A stretch of DNA of 64,000 nucleotides, taken from NCBI GenBank assembly GCA_017396555.1, contig JAFQLS010000045.1, forward strand, positions 46,834-110,833. The letters are read 5' to 3'. Positions 1 to 9,143 of the stretch are shown piece after piece. A model generated the notes under the pieces. The model made no database searches and had not been told where the DNA came from. It worked only from the letters and a program-made list of their open reading frames with translations. The translations under genes were made by a program, and so were the position numbers. This DNA is from Lachnospiraceae bacterium. GTDB taxonomy: Bacteria; Bacillota; Clostridia; Lachnospirales; Lachnospiraceae. Within the stretch, counting starts at the first letter, position 1. Each line of letters starts with the position of its first letter.

Positions 1-682
1 CTGTAGATGCTACTACTGTTGTATAATCCATTGCTCCGTATTCTTCTAATGTCTTAACAATTGAAGCTACTGTAGATGCCTTCTGACCAATTGCAACATA
101 TATACACAATACGTTCTGGCCCTTCTGATTAATAATTGTATCAATAGCGATGGCTGTCTTACCTGTCTGACGGTCACCGATGATAAGTTCTCTCTGTCCT
201 CTTCCGATAGGAACCATTGCGTCAATTGCCTTGATACCTGTCTGAAGTGGCGTATCTACTGATTTTCTTGAAATAACACCTGAGGCAACTCTTTCTATCT
301 GTCTATATTTAGTTGTCTCAATTGGTCCTTTTCCATCAATAGGTTGTCCAAGAGCATTTACTACACGTCCTATCATCGCATCTCCAACCGGAACTTCTAC
401 AACTCGTCCTGTTGATTTTACGGTATCACCTTCGTTGATATTTTTGGAATCACCCAGTAATACTGCACCAACATTATCTTCTTCAAGGTTCATTACCATA
501 CCGTACACATCACCTGGAAATTCAAGAAGTTCTCCCTGCATAGCCTTTTCAAGTCCGTGAACACGAGCTATTCCGTCTGCTACCTGGATTACTGTACCTA
601 CATTTGATACATCAAGCGCAGTCGAATATTGTTTAATCTGCTCTTTAATAACTGAGCTGATTTCTTCTGGTCTTAAATTCAT
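1..682 (-). CDS. atpA: ATP synthase F1 subunit alpha (partial, N-terminal part)
   Basis: The reverse-strand frame starts at an ATG at 682 ([16 protein letters not shown]) and runs off the window edge, so only about 227 N-terminal residues are present. It contains the beta-barrel region and the nucleotide-binding P-loop GDRQTGKT, typical of the alpha chain of the F1 catalytic hexamer. In the cytoplasm, F1 couples ATP synthesis or hydrolysis to ion flow through Fo. It lies 20 bases downstream of atpH in the usual B-E-F-H-A order. The frame is intact up to the edge, so the truncation comes from the window and not from mutation. Confidence 0.97.
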   Translation of the reverse strand, partial: MNLRPEEISSVIKEQIKQYSTALDVSNVGTVIQVADGIARVHGLEKAMQGELLEFPGDVYGMVMNLEEDNVGAVLLGDSKNINEGDTVKSTGRVVEVPVGDAMIGRVVNALGQPIDGKGPIETTKYRQIERVASGVISRKSVDTPLQTGIKAIDAMVPIGRGQRELIIGDRQTGKTAIAIDTIINQKGQNVLCIYVAIGQKASTVASIVKTLEEYGAMDYTTVVAST

Positions 683-702
683 GGAGCTAACCCACCTTCT
701 TT

Positions 703-1257
703 CTATTTCTGAGATAATTGAATATTATTCAACGATTTTGATAATTCATTTATCTTTGATTTTATTGTGCTGTCAATAACTCTGTCACCAACTCGTATTA
801 TCATACCACCAATAAGCGAACTATCCACCGAATAATTCATTTCAAATGACTGATAATTTGTAGTGCTTATAAGCTTATCTTCAACAGCTTTTTTCTGAGA
901 ATCCGACATATCTACCGCTGTGGTAATATGCGCAATTCCTATTTTTTTATATTCCTTAACTTTACTAACAAAATAGTTAAGAATATCTAACATATCATTA
1001 TTTCTGTCCTTTTTAACAATCAAAGTCAAAAATCCAACCATATCATCAGATACGTTATTTTTAAATATATCCTCCATCACTTGGACTTTTTCATCTTTCG
1101 TGATTTTCGGATGGTTAAGAAGCTTAAGAAGCTCCTCATTTTCATCAAACACTGTAATTAACCCTGTTGCTTCCGAGAGTAAAACATCTATTTTATTTTC
1201 TGATACAGCAAGCTCAAATAATGCTTCACCATATGTTTTTGCTACTAGCTTAGCCAT
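703..1257 (-). CDS. atpH: ATP synthase F1 subunit delta
   Basis: This 184-residue protein matches the OSCP/delta family in length and sequence (start [18 protein letters not shown]-terminal region with [17 protein letters not shown]). Delta sits on top of F1 and joins the alpha/beta hexamer to the peripheral stalk made by subunit b. The gene overlaps the end of atpF by 13 bases, which suggests translational coupling, and lies directly upstream of atpA. No odd features were seen. The family call rests on sequence and operon position. Confidence 0.95.
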   Translation of the reverse strand: MAKLVAKTYGEALFELAVSENKIDVLLSEATGLITVFDENEELLKLLNHPKITKDEKVQVMEDIFKNNVSDDMVGFLTLIVKKDRNNDMLDILNYFVSKVKEYKKIGIAHITTAVDMSDSQKKAVEDKLISTTNYQSFEMNYSVDSSLIGGMIIRVGDRVIDSTIKSKINELSKSLNNIQLSQK

Positions 1258-1802
1258 GTATCATCACCTATCTCTCTCAATGTCTCCTCGATAAGGGCAT
1301 CCTGTGTCTGTGCATCAATGGATGCTGCTACTACCTTGTTTGCCATAGCTGTTGCAACCTGAATGATTTCCTTCTTGATATCATCAGCTGCTTTTTTCTT
1401 TTCAAGCTCTATTTCTGCATTTGCACGAGCAATGATTCTTGATGCTTCTTCTTTGGCTTCAGCAATAATTCTATCTTGATTTTTCATAGCTGCCTTACGA
1501 GCATCTGCCATAATAATCTCTGCTTCTTTTTCGATATTTCTTATCTTTGCATCATATTCCTTCTTAAGTTCTGCTGCATCCTTTTTATCCTTCGCTGCAC
1601 TCTCTCTATCGTTTGTAATCTTTTCCTGTCTCTTAGCAAGAAGCTCCTTAACCGGATTAATTAACAAATACGATAAAATGATAAACAAGATAAATATATT
1701 AACAGCCAATAATACTGCATCTATCACAAGTTGTTGGTCAAGACCAAAAAGAAACTGTGTGCTTTCAGCTTTTTCTGCGAGTAATATCTGTACGCTTTGC
1801 AA
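1245..1802 (-). CDS. atpF: ATP synthase Fo subunit b
   Basis: This 185-residue protein has one hydrophobic membrane segment at about residues 27-50, followed by a long charged Ala/Lys/Glu-rich helix. That is the standard build of the b subunit, whose dimer forms the peripheral stalk between membrane Fo and F1 delta. The start is a TTG at 1802, chosen because a strong AGGAGG sits 8 bases upstream and no ATG is suitably placed. The gene follows atpE and overlaps atpH by 13 bases. Confidence 0.95.
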   Translation of the reverse strand: MQSVQILLAEKAESTQFLFGLDQQLVIDAVLLAVNIFILFIILSYLLINPVKELLAKRQEKITNDRESAAKDKKDAAELKKEYDAKIRNIEKEAEIIMADARKAAMKNQDRIIAEAKEEASRIIARANAEIELEKKKAADDIKKEIIQVATAMANKVVAASIDAQTQDALIEETLREIGDDTWLS

Positions 1803-1861
1803 GGTTTCGCCTCCTTTCTAGAAAATGTCAAATTATTTTTTATATCCTTTTGAACCATTCA

Positions 1862-2131
<270 letters not shown>

Positions 2132-2154
2132 TTATTTTTAACGGCAATAAATTT

Positions 2155-2910
2155 TTAATCTCCTGTCTTATCTGTAATATATACCATCGTAAGCATACAG
2201 AATACATATGCCTGAATACATCCCGAAAAGATGTCAAAATAAATATGCAGTACTGATGGTAGACCAATCGTTACCAGTGCTGGTAACAAACTATAGATTA
2301 ATCCCATAAGTACAGTTCCGGACATAACATTACCGAAAAGACGAAGTGAAAGAGATAACGGTACAGCCAGTTCACCAATCAGATTTATTGGAAATAAAAT
2401 CGGGCTTGGTTCAAACAAAGCTGTGAAATGCTTAATTTTATTTGCTTTTATACCATTGTACTGAATCATACAAAACGTAATAACACCAAGTGGAAGTGTA
2501 ATACCATAATCGGCTGTCGGTGGTCTTAAACCTAACAACCCGGAAAGGTTACAAAACAGCAAAAATAAAAACAGCGTTGTAATATAATTAACAAATTTCC
2601 TTCCCTTCTTACCCATAGAACCGCTAACCATATTAGATAGCATTTCTATAGCTATTTCAGCAATATTTAAAAGAAATCCCGGTGTATCCTCCGGCTTCGT
2701 ATGCCTTACCTTATAATTTACAATCAATGCAAATAATATAAGTAACAGTGACACAATCAACACACTTATATGCGTAGATGTCAAATGCCATTCCAGTCCA
2801 CCAATGTTGATTTCTTCGTATTTGTCAATCATGAAACTCTGTTTCTTTTCTTCGGCTTGTATTATTCCGCCGGATATTCCTGACAAATTGTTAAACATTC
2901 CATTTTTCAC
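2155..2910 (-). CDS. atpB: ATP synthase Fo subunit a
   Basis: A 251-residue polytopic membrane protein of the subunit a family. It forms the ion half-channels next to the c ring. The conserved stator arginine lies in the segment LSLSLRLFGNVMSG, and the C-terminal helices (LPSVLHIYFDIFSGCIQAYVF) are also typical. The start is a GTG at 2910 with AAGGTGAG upstream. The gene is 5 bases after the AtpI-like gene and precedes atpE. Length and order agree with other Firmicute atp operons. Confidence 0.95.
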   Translation of the reverse strand: MKNGMFNNLSGISGGIIQAEEKKQSFMIDKYEEINIGGLEWHLTSTHISVLIVSLLLILFALIVNYKVRHTKPEDTPGFLLNIAEIAIEMLSNMVSGSMGKKGRKFVNYITTLFLFLLFCNLSGLLGLRPPTADYGITLPLGVITFCMIQYNGIKANKIKHFTALFEPSPILFPINLIGELAVPLSLSLRLFGNVMSGTVLMGLIYSLLPALVTIGLPSVLHIYFDIFSGCIQAYVFCMLTMVYITDKTGD

Positions 2911-2914
2911 ATTC

Positions 2915-3316
2915 TCACCTTCCTTCTCCTGTAGATTTTTTATTTATTATTTTATGTGTAATCGGCTGAATATAAGCCGAAAACTTCAATGCAAATAACC
3001 CTATGACTCCCACAATAATATTTCCAAAATCAAGCCATTTCATAAATGCGAAGGCTACAATTATTCCCGCAACTCTGATTATATAACTTTTTTTAATCTG
3101 TTTTAAAGCTCCAAATTCTCCCATAATCATAGAGCTCTTAAGAGAAGAGTACATATGAACCGTCATCCCACACGATACAAGCACTCCCCATACAAATCCT
3201 AATTCGTTATATAGTCTTCCCTTTGGAAATAAAAGTAACACTAATATTCCAATTATTCCGAATAAAATATTACCAATCAGCAATTCTATAAGCGTCTGCT
3301 TCTCGCTCTTTTTCAT
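2915..3316 (-). CDS. ATP synthase I-like membrane protein
   Basis: A 133-residue protein with four predicted membrane segments at the head of the atp genes (start MKKSEKQTLIELLIGN). The reading frame extends upstream, but the ATG at 3316 is preferred: it has an AAGGAAAAA ribosome site and follows the previous stop by one base. Proteins in this position resemble AtpI, an assembly or ion-uptake accessory factor of the Fo sector. Similarity within this family is weak, so the call rests mainly on membrane topology and operon position. Confidence 0.7.
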   Translation of the reverse strand: MKKSEKQTLIELLIGNILFGIIGILVLLLFPKGRLYNELGFVWGVLVSCGMTVHMYSSLKSSMIMGEFGALKQIKKSYIIRVAGIIVAFAFMKWLDFGNIIVGVIGLFALKFSAYIQPITHKIINKKSTGEGR

Positions 3317-3317
3317 A

Positions 3318-3587
3318 CTATTTTTCCTTTTTAGAATTCTTATATTCCTGAGATATATAATCCGCCTTTTTCTTTTTGCCTTTTTTTGTTGCATTCATTG
3401 CAAGAACATATGCATTTCTTCCTCCTGCCAGTATTCCGACTATTAGAAAAAATACCGTAACTGATGTTCCAAAGTATTTATCAACGGCAAGTCCAATTGC
3501 AACACACAAAAATATCGGAGTAAGCATATGTATGCTTAACTGAGTTATTAACGCAAAGTTTGTGAATACCTCTCTGTTATCACTCAT
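3318..3587 (-). CDS. AtpZ/AtpI-like accessory protein of the ATP synthase
   Basis: An 89-residue protein with two membrane segments. The second contains the glycine-rich piece FFLIVGILAGGRNAYVL, followed by a lysine-rich tail. This matches the short AtpZ/AtpI family encoded at the start of many atp operons and thought to help Fo assembly or Mg/Ca handling. Its ATG overlaps the stop of the dCMP deaminase gene by 4 bases (ATGA), and it is followed one base later by the AtpI-like gene. The family is recognised; the exact role is inferred. Confidence 0.75.
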   Translation of the reverse strand: MSDNREVFTNFALITQLSIHMLTPIFLCVAIGLAVDKYFGTSVTVFFLIVGILAGGRNAYVLAMNATKKGKKKKADYISQEYKNSKKEK

Positions 3588-4069
3588 AGACTAATTGTTA
3601 CCTCTCTATCTGTTCTTTCATATCTGTAGAATGTAACTCCCGCAGATTTAAGCATTCTCTTTGAGGCTATAACACTTGGTGTGTCCGCATATTTATCACA
3701 ATCGTATACTATAGTCTTAATTCCTGCCTGTATTATTGCTTTGGCACATTCATTGCACGGAAATAATGTTACATACATTTTTGCGCCTTCAAGACTCGCA
3801 CCTCTGTAATTCAAAATAGCATTAAGCTCACTATGTGTCGAATAAAAATATTTGTTTTCTAGCGGCTCTCCTTCCCTACACCATGGAAATTCATCATCCG
3901 AGCAACCTCTTGGAAATCCGTTATAACCCATAGATAATATTTTGTTATCCTGACTTACAATACATGCCCCAACCTGAGTATTTGGATCCTTTGACCTCAT
4001 TGCCGACAATGCAGCAACACCCATAAAATACTCATCCCAGCTTATATAGTCCTGTCTTTTATCACTCAT
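3584..4069 (-). CDS. dCMP deaminase (ComEB family)
   Basis: A 161-residue zinc deaminase. It has the HSELNAIL motif with the zinc-ligand His and catalytic Glu, and the PCNECAK motif supplying two zinc cysteines. The N-terminal part (MGVAALSAMRSKDPNTQVGA) is typical of deoxycytidylate deaminases, which convert dCMP to dUMP for thymidylate synthesis. In Firmicutes this gene (comEB) often lies near rpiB and the atp operon, as here. The stop overlaps the following AtpZ-like gene by 4 bases. An additional competence role is known only by name in Bacillus and is not implied here. Confidence 0.93.
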   Translation of the reverse strand: MSDKRQDYISWDEYFMGVAALSAMRSKDPNTQVGACIVSQDNKILSMGYNGFPRGCSDDEFPWCREGEPLENKYFYSTHSELNAILNYRGASLEGAKMYVTLFPCNECAKAIIQAGIKTIVYDCDKYADTPSVIASKRMLKSAGVTFYRYERTDREVTISL

Positions 4070-4087
4070 GTATACCCTCCTTACAGA

Positions 4088-4516
4088 TTAATTCTCAATC
4101 TGGTTTATTCTCTTAATGTGTCTCTCGTCATTTGAAAATTCTGTATCTAAAAATGTATCTACAATTTTAAGTGCTAATCCTCCTCCAACAACTCTTGCTC
4201 CCAGTGCCAACATGTTAGCATCATTATGAAGTCTTGTTGCTTCTGCCGTAAAACAATCAGTACATAACGCTGCTCTTATACCTTTAATCTTATTAGCAAC
4301 TATTGAAATACCTATTCCCGTTCCACAAATAAGTATTCCCTTATCACATTCTCCTGATGCAACCGCATTTGCTGCTGCCTTTGAGTATACAGGATAATCA
4401 CATGAACCTTCGTCATAACAGCCATAATCTTTATATTCAAGTCCTCTTTCTTCCAAATGTTTAATTATCTCCATTTTTAATGGATAGCCTGCATGGTCAC
4501 TTCCTAATGCTATCAT
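4088..4516 (-). CDS. rpiB: Ribose-5-phosphate isomerase B
   Basis: A 142-residue RpiB/LacB family protein that interconverts ribose-5-phosphate and ribulose-5-phosphate in the pentose phosphate pathway. It shows the hallmark N-terminus MIALGSDHAGYPLK, the CGTGIGISI phosphate-binding loop with the catalytic cysteine, and the GARVVGGGLA segment. The ATG at 4516 is chosen because it has GGAGA upstream and matches the usual family start; an upstream in-frame extension is probably not translated. It follows the YwlE-like gene, as in the Bacillus ywl cluster. Confidence 0.95.
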   Translation of the reverse strand: MIALGSDHAGYPLKMEIIKHLEERGLEYKDYGCYDEGSCDYPVYSKAAANAVASGECDKGILICGTGIGISIVANKIKGIRAALCTDCFTAEATRLHNDANMLALGARVVGGGLALKIVDTFLDTEFSNDERHIKRINQIEN

Positions 4517-4538
4517 TTTCTTCTCTCCTAACTTTATT

Positions 4539-5024
4539 TTAATTGTCTGTATCAGCAGACTCTGCCTGCTCATCTAATTTATCAAGCACCTTATTAATAA
4601 GTCTCTCTATATCTCTGAATAACTCACCATATTCAGATAATTCACCGCCATAGGCCGTATCGAGGTCGCCATCTTCTCCCACAAATTCCTTTATGTTAAA
4701 TACATTAACAGCTTCTTTATAATCATCATATAATTTCTTCTTAATTGATTCAGACATAGTCAAAATAAGTACATCCATTCCAAAATCCGATTCTTCAATC
4801 TTCCTAGACATATGATCCTCAATATGAAGATTTTTACTGGTTGCAATTGCGACTGCCTTCGGATTCATTGGTTCTGGAAACAACACGACCACACCTCTTG
4901 ACTTAACTTTAATATCTTTCGCTTTTAAGAAATTCTCACCTATAGCCTTCATAACTGCTACTGCAAACTGACCTCTACAGGTATCAGAATTACTAACAAA
5001 AATTATAGTGTTATACTTAATCAT
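4539..5024 (-). CDS. YwlE-like low-molecular-weight phosphatase homologue lacking the catalytic cysteine
   Basis: A 161-residue protein of the low-molecular-weight phosphatase fold, in the place normally held by ywlE (protein-arginine phosphatase) between ywlC/sua5 and rpiB. The family P-loop C-x5-R reads SNSDTCRGQ here, so the nucleophilic cysteine is a serine (codon AGT, residue 11), while the threonine, second cysteine and arginine remain. The general-acid loop reads LDTAYGG, where DPFGG-type sequences are usual. The start at 5024 has GGAG six bases upstream. It is probably not a normal phosphatase; it might bind phosphorylated residues without turnover. That role is inferred. Confidence 0.8.
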   Translation of the reverse strand: MIKYNTIIFVSNSDTCRGQFAVAVMKAIGENFLKAKDIKVKSRGVVVLFPEPMNPKAVAIATSKNLHIEDHMSRKIEESDFGMDVLILTMSESIKKKLYDDYKEAVNVFNIKEFVGEDGDLDTAYGGELSEYGELFRDIERLINKVLDKLDEQAESADTDN

Positions 5025-5037
5025 AAGCTTCTCCATT

Positions 5038-6099
5038 TCATACCTTGGTTATCTTATATCCCGCTGCTTTTTTTAAGCGATTCATAATAGCACTTCCAAG
5101 CTTTTCATCTTTAAAGCATTCGCTATAAATAACATCTACATTCATTTCATCAAATTGCCTTAAAATATAATATAAATTATGTGCAATGGTAGCTTCATCC
5201 TCTCTTGTTCCTATGGATAAAACATCCTTACAATCATATTTATCAATTGTTTCATCGCTTGCAATTACTCCAACCCTTTTACCCTGCTTCTCACATTCTG
5301 CAGTAAGATTATTAATATATTCTATAACGCTCTTAGCTTCACCCTCAAACAATGTCATATCTGCCTTAGGTGCATAGTGCCTATATTTCATTCCCGGTGC
5401 TTTTGGTTTATAATCACTTCCCTGAGGATTCAAAATAGCCTTATCCACAGCCACCTCACCGATTACCTCTTCAAGCATTTCTTTTGTTATATAGCCTGGA
5501 CGAAGTATCATAGCCCTGTCATCCGTAACATCAACAATTGTTGATTCCAAACCAATCCCGACCTGACCGCCATCTATTATCATAGGAATTCTTTCCTGCA
5601 TATCCTCATATACATGCTCTGCACAAGTAGGACTAGGTCTTCCTGATAAATTAGCACTTGGCGCTGCCAGCATCACTCCCGATATTCTTATTAATTCTCT
5701 TGCCACATTATGATTGGGCATTCTTACTGCTACTGTATTAAGCCCTCCTGTTGTTCCATGCGGAACACATTCTTTTTTATTAAAAACAATTGTAAGTGGT
5801 CCCGGCCAAAACCTCTCCATAAGAGCTTTTGCATTATCAGGTATATCCTTTGCAATTTTTTCAACCTGTTTTATATCAGCCACATGAACTATAAGCGGAT
5901 TGTCAGATGGTCTTCCTTTAGCCGCATATATCTTCTTAGCAGCATCCTCTCTTAATGCATCTCCCCCTAAACCATATACCGTTTCCGTTGGAAATGCTAC
6001 TAATTCACCATTTTGTAACAATGCTGCTGCCGCTTTCAAATCCTCCAAAGCAGCTTCATCTATATTGTCTTTATCTATTTTTATTACTTTAGTATACAT
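5038..6099 (-). CDS. L-threonylcarbamoyladenylate synthase (Sua5/YwlC type)
   Basis: A 353-residue protein with an N-terminal YrdC domain (FPTETVYGLGGDA, KGRPSDNPLIVHV, APSANLSGRPSPT) and a C-terminal Sua5 domain (KAPGMKYRHYAPKA onward). It makes threonylcarbamoyl-AMP from threonine, bicarbonate and ATP, the first step in t6A37 modification of tRNAs. The long two-domain form is the Sua5 type, as opposed to the short TsaC type. The ATG at 6099 is preferred because GGTGATAAGA precedes it; upstream in-frame codons have no ribosome site. Its stop overlaps the first possible start of the phosphatase-like gene. Confidence 0.93.
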   Translation of the reverse strand: MYTKVIKIDKDNIDEAALEDLKAAAALLQNGELVAFPTETVYGLGGDALREDAAKKIYAAKGRPSDNPLIVHVADIKQVEKIAKDIPDNAKALMERFWPGPLTIVFNKKECVPHGTTGGLNTVAVRMPNHNVARELIRISGVMLAAPSANLSGRPSPTCAEHVYEDMQERIPMIIDGGQVGIGLESTIVDVTDDRAMILRPGYITKEMLEEVIGEVAVDKAILNPQGSDYKPKAPGMKYRHYAPKADMTLFEGEAKSVIEYINNLTAECEKQGKRVGVIASDETIDKYDCKDVLSIGTREDEATIAHNLYYILRQFDEMNVDVIYSECFKDEKLGSAIMNRLKKAAGYKITKV

Positions 6100-6190
6100 T
6101 CTTATCACCATATCGGATTTCACATTAAGCACTTCGTTATATTCTACCATATTTATCTGCAAAATAAAACTTATTTATGTAAATTATTGG

Positions 6191-6901
6191 CTAATATTTT
6201 TTATTTATATATTCCATTATCCCCAAATGTATCGACCATGCAATTTTTCTCTGATATTCATTATTTTTTAAAAGTGCCGCCTCCTGTACATTTGACAAAA
6301 AACCACATTCAACAATAACGGCAGGAGCTGTTACATTTCTTAGCAAATAATAATCCGAATTGACCTTTGCAACACGCTTATTATTCAGCACCGACACCTT
6401 AGATATATCATCCTGTATTGATTCTGCCAATAATTTACCATCTTCCGAGCCTTTAAAATAAAACACCTGTGCACCACATACACTTTCCTCAATATAGCTG
6501 TTTGAATGTATACTCACAATCAAATCTACATTTTTTTCTTTTGACAATTCAACTCGTTTTCTCATATCTGAATTTTTTTTATTTGACACGCCCTCTTCAT
6601 ACAACGCACTATCATCTCTTCTAGTCATTACCACCTCTATATCCTGACCTTTTAAGATTTCTTCCAGCTTCAAAGCAATCTGCAAATTTATATCCTTTTC
6701 CAAATCATTATTTATAGATACCTTTCCCGGATCATTCCCACCATGACCTGCATCAACCATTACTACTATTTTATCCTTAGTCTGATTATACACACTTATA
6801 GTCTCCTGTTTAGTTCTCGTGCTAAACGAGTAAATTACGGCAATCATTAATATCCCCATAGACAATTCCAAATATCTCTTTACCATATTATTGTTTTTCA
6901 T
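6191..6901 (-). CDS. N-acetylmuramoyl-L-alanine amidase (Amidase_3, CwlD-like)
   Basis: A membrane-anchored zinc amidase that cuts the MurNAc-L-alanine bond of peptidoglycan. One hydrophobic segment near residues 8-25 is followed by the catalytic domain. It has VMVDAGHGGNDPGK (first zinc His), a Glu in DLEKDINLQ, SIHSNS (second His) and AVIVECGFLSN (catalytic Glu). The overall layout resembles CwlD of spore cortex formation, but the single domain alone cannot show a spore role. The ATG at 6901 was chosen over a GTG 12 bases upstream; neither has a strong ribosome site. Confidence 0.88.
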   Translation of the reverse strand: MKNNNMVKRYLELSMGILMIAVIYSFSTRTKQETISVYNQTKDKIVVMVDAGHGGNDPGKVSINNDLEKDINLQIALKLEEILKGQDIEVVMTRRDDSALYEEGVSNKKNSDMRKRVELSKEKNVDLIVSIHSNSYIEESVCGAQVFYFKGSEDGKLLAESIQDDISKVSVLNNKRVAKVNSDYYLLRNVTAPAVIVECGFLSNVQEAALLKNNEYQRKIAWSIHLGIMEYINKKY

Positions 6902-7005
6902 AAATCCATTCACTAATTAATCTATTTATTTATAATTATGATTTTAGCAAAATAAATAGAAGTGCCAACAAAGACACCTCTATCCTTTTATAAAAATATG
7001 AACTT

Positions 7006-8742
7006 CTAATTGGTATATTTAATAATAGTATTCCATACATCTGCATCCTCGTATCCAAGTCTCCATGCCGCAATACCTGCAAGGTTATATTCTCCAATAA
7101 GCTTTGCTTTCTCTTCGATAGACCTCGGATCCTCTAACCATGATCTACACAATGTCCCGCCAACTGTATACTCGCCATAGTACTGTCCAAGTACGTCTAT
7201 CCATACAAGCTCCGCTCCATTTGCCTCCATCTCATCCATTGCATCAACCAAACCAAGTGCTCTTGTTCCTACTAATTTTCCATCTTTTTCTTCCCAAATT
7301 CTTGTATAAAACGGAACTGCATTTATAACCTTTTCAGAAGGAACCTCAAGTAATGTGTTCTCTATGCCTTCTTTTACCCAGCTAAGAGAAGCTACACTTC
7401 CCGCTTCTTTACTTCCTTTAGTATGCTCATCATATCCCATTATAATAACATAATCTGCAACCTTTCCCTGTTCTTCTCTGTTATAGAATTTGTTATATGA
7501 CGCCGAAACATAATTGTCTATAGATAACACTATTCCATTATTTCTGCATTTCACCGAAAACTCTCTAATAAATTGGATATAGTCTTCTGCAATATCCTCT
7601 GTTATATATTCAAAATCAACATTTATTCCATCTATTCCATGCTCAATAGCCTCCGATAATAAAGCATTCTCAAGATTTTCTCTCTTAGACGTATATGTGA
7701 ACACCTTATCATCCGAAGAGTCCGGCGACTGGTCATCAACCATTGCCCATACTTCCATACCCATTTGATGTGCTCTTTGTACATATGTCGAATCCGCAAT
7801 TGATGAGATATTTCCATCATTATCACTAATTCTAAACCATGTAGGAGAAATAACATTCATACCTTTTGTTACTGCCGTAGCATCATATATGGTTGAGTTA
7901 GCACCTTCCGTTGTAACCATATGCCATCCCATGCAAATTGTAAAATCCTTTTTAATATTCGTGTATACAGGTTCTTCATATCCCGTTTCTATTACTTCTG
8001 TCTTAACATCACCAACCTGACTCTTCTTAATATATCCAACATAACCTCCGTTTGTCGATACCTTAAACCACTCTTCATCCTGTTCTTCATCATTTGGAAG
8101 CAACACTAGTCTGTCATCTGATGTTACATCACGCACCACTGATTTTTTAATATGTGTACCTGTTCTTACCTGCCCGGATTTTTTAGCATATACTGCCTCA
8201 TATTCCTGACCGTTTCCGGATGTTATACATATTCTATCCGGTTCTTCCATTACCTCATACAACATATCGCTATAAAGCTTTACATATTCAATTGCGACAT
8301 ACACCTTATCGCCCTTTGTCTTTACAATAGCATAATCGGTGACATTTTTAGATTTATTAACATAATATTCTTTAGCTCCTACATCCGATTTAATAATTTC
8401 AGTAGGAGTTGTATATATCAATATATTCTCATTATTATCCCAATAAAATCTACTATTGATGTTCTTTTTTACGAATTCGTATTCAAGATAAATTTTTTCA
8501 TCAAATACGTAACCTTTGGCGTCATCAATAATATCATTAAAAACTACCACCATATTTTCTCCATCTACGCCAAACATCTCTTCAATCTCATTTTCCGAAA
8601 TGTGTTTTTTTGATGGTGTATTTCTTCTTATATTTTCTTCTATAATAAATGCCACTGTAGCAATTATTATTATGCCGATTCCAATTAAAGTGGCTATCAC
8701 CTTTTGTTTATTAACTGCAACTTTCATCTTATCTGTACTCAT
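7006..8742 (-). CDS. Glycoside hydrolase family 18 protein with SH3-like region
   Basis: A 578-residue envelope protein with one N-terminal membrane anchor (about residues 14-33). A substrate-binding or copper-amine-oxidase-like region and an SH3-like stretch follow (about 170-250), then a GH18 barrel (about 270-575). The catalytic signature DGINVDFEY fits DGxxxDxE, with Glu as acid/base. Related Firmicute proteins act on peptidoglycan amino sugars or spore coat. The start at 8742 (MSTDKMKVAV) has AGGAGGTG 7 bases upstream. It follows the same direction as the amidase and may share its envelope role. Confidence 0.87.
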   Translation of the reverse strand: MSTDKMKVAVNKQKVIATLIGIGIIIIATVAFIIEENIRRNTPSKKHISENEIEEMFGVDGENMVVVFNDIIDDAKGYVFDEKIYLEYEFVKKNINSRFYWDNNENILIYTTPTEIIKSDVGAKEYYVNKSKNVTDYAIVKTKGDKVYVAIEYVKLYSDMLYEVMEEPDRICITSGNGQEYEAVYAKKSGQVRTGTHIKKSVVRDVTSDDRLVLLPNDEEQDEEWFKVSTNGGYVGYIKKSQVGDVKTEVIETGYEEPVYTNIKKDFTICMGWHMVTTEGANSTIYDATAVTKGMNVISPTWFRISDNDGNISSIADSTYVQRAHQMGMEVWAMVDDQSPDSSDDKVFTYTSKRENLENALLSEAIEHGIDGINVDFEYITEDIAEDYIQFIREFSVKCRNNGIVLSIDNYVSASYNKFYNREEQGKVADYVIIMGYDEHTKGSKEAGSVASLSWVKEGIENTLLEVPSEKVINAVPFYTRIWEEKDGKLVGTRALGLVDAMDEMEANGAELVWIDVLGQYYGEYTVGGTLCRSWLEDPRSIEEKAKLIGEYNLAGIAAWRLGYEDADVWNTIIKYTN

Positions 8743-8877
8743 TATTCGCACCTCCTATGAGGTGTATTATATCATCTTTCTTCATGTTAGTCACTTAATA
8801 TTTTCCCTTCCTTTTTTCTTAAATATCTTATGTGCCTGTATTAGGCAGTCTCTTTCCCACCCTAATCAAATGACTAA

Positions 8878-9093
8878 TTAATAATCCACACGATTGAATC
8901 CAATTTCTATAATATTTCCACTATCATCAATAATATAATCTCGCATGTAACAAGCTTCTGTTTCATAGCAGCTAATTCGGGCAGCTTTCTTTGCCCTAAC
9001 CGGTTCACCCTCTAAGCTAATTACTACTCCTCTTTTCTCATATCTTTCAAGTTCCTGTTTAACCTTAAGATATAAAGCATTCCTGTCACACAT
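8878..9093 (-). CDS. Small conserved-looking protein of unknown function
   Basis: A 71-residue soluble protein (start MCDRNALYLKVKQELERYEK). The N-terminal half is a basic helix and the C-terminal half looks like beta strands (DYIIDDSGNIIEIGFNRVDY) with two cysteines between. The ATG at 9093 is preferred over an upstream one because GGGGATGG precedes it. I do not recognise the family. It is co-directional with the kinase module upstream and the GH18 gene downstream, but the gap to the GH18 start is about 135 bases. Confidence 0.6.
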   Translation of the reverse strand: MCDRNALYLKVKQELERYEKRGVVISLEGEPVRAKKAARISCYETEACYMRDYIIDDSGNIIEIGFNRVDY

Positions 9094-9143
9094 AAGTGTC
9101 CATCCCCTTTCAATACATGGCATCAGACGCATTCCGTGATATA

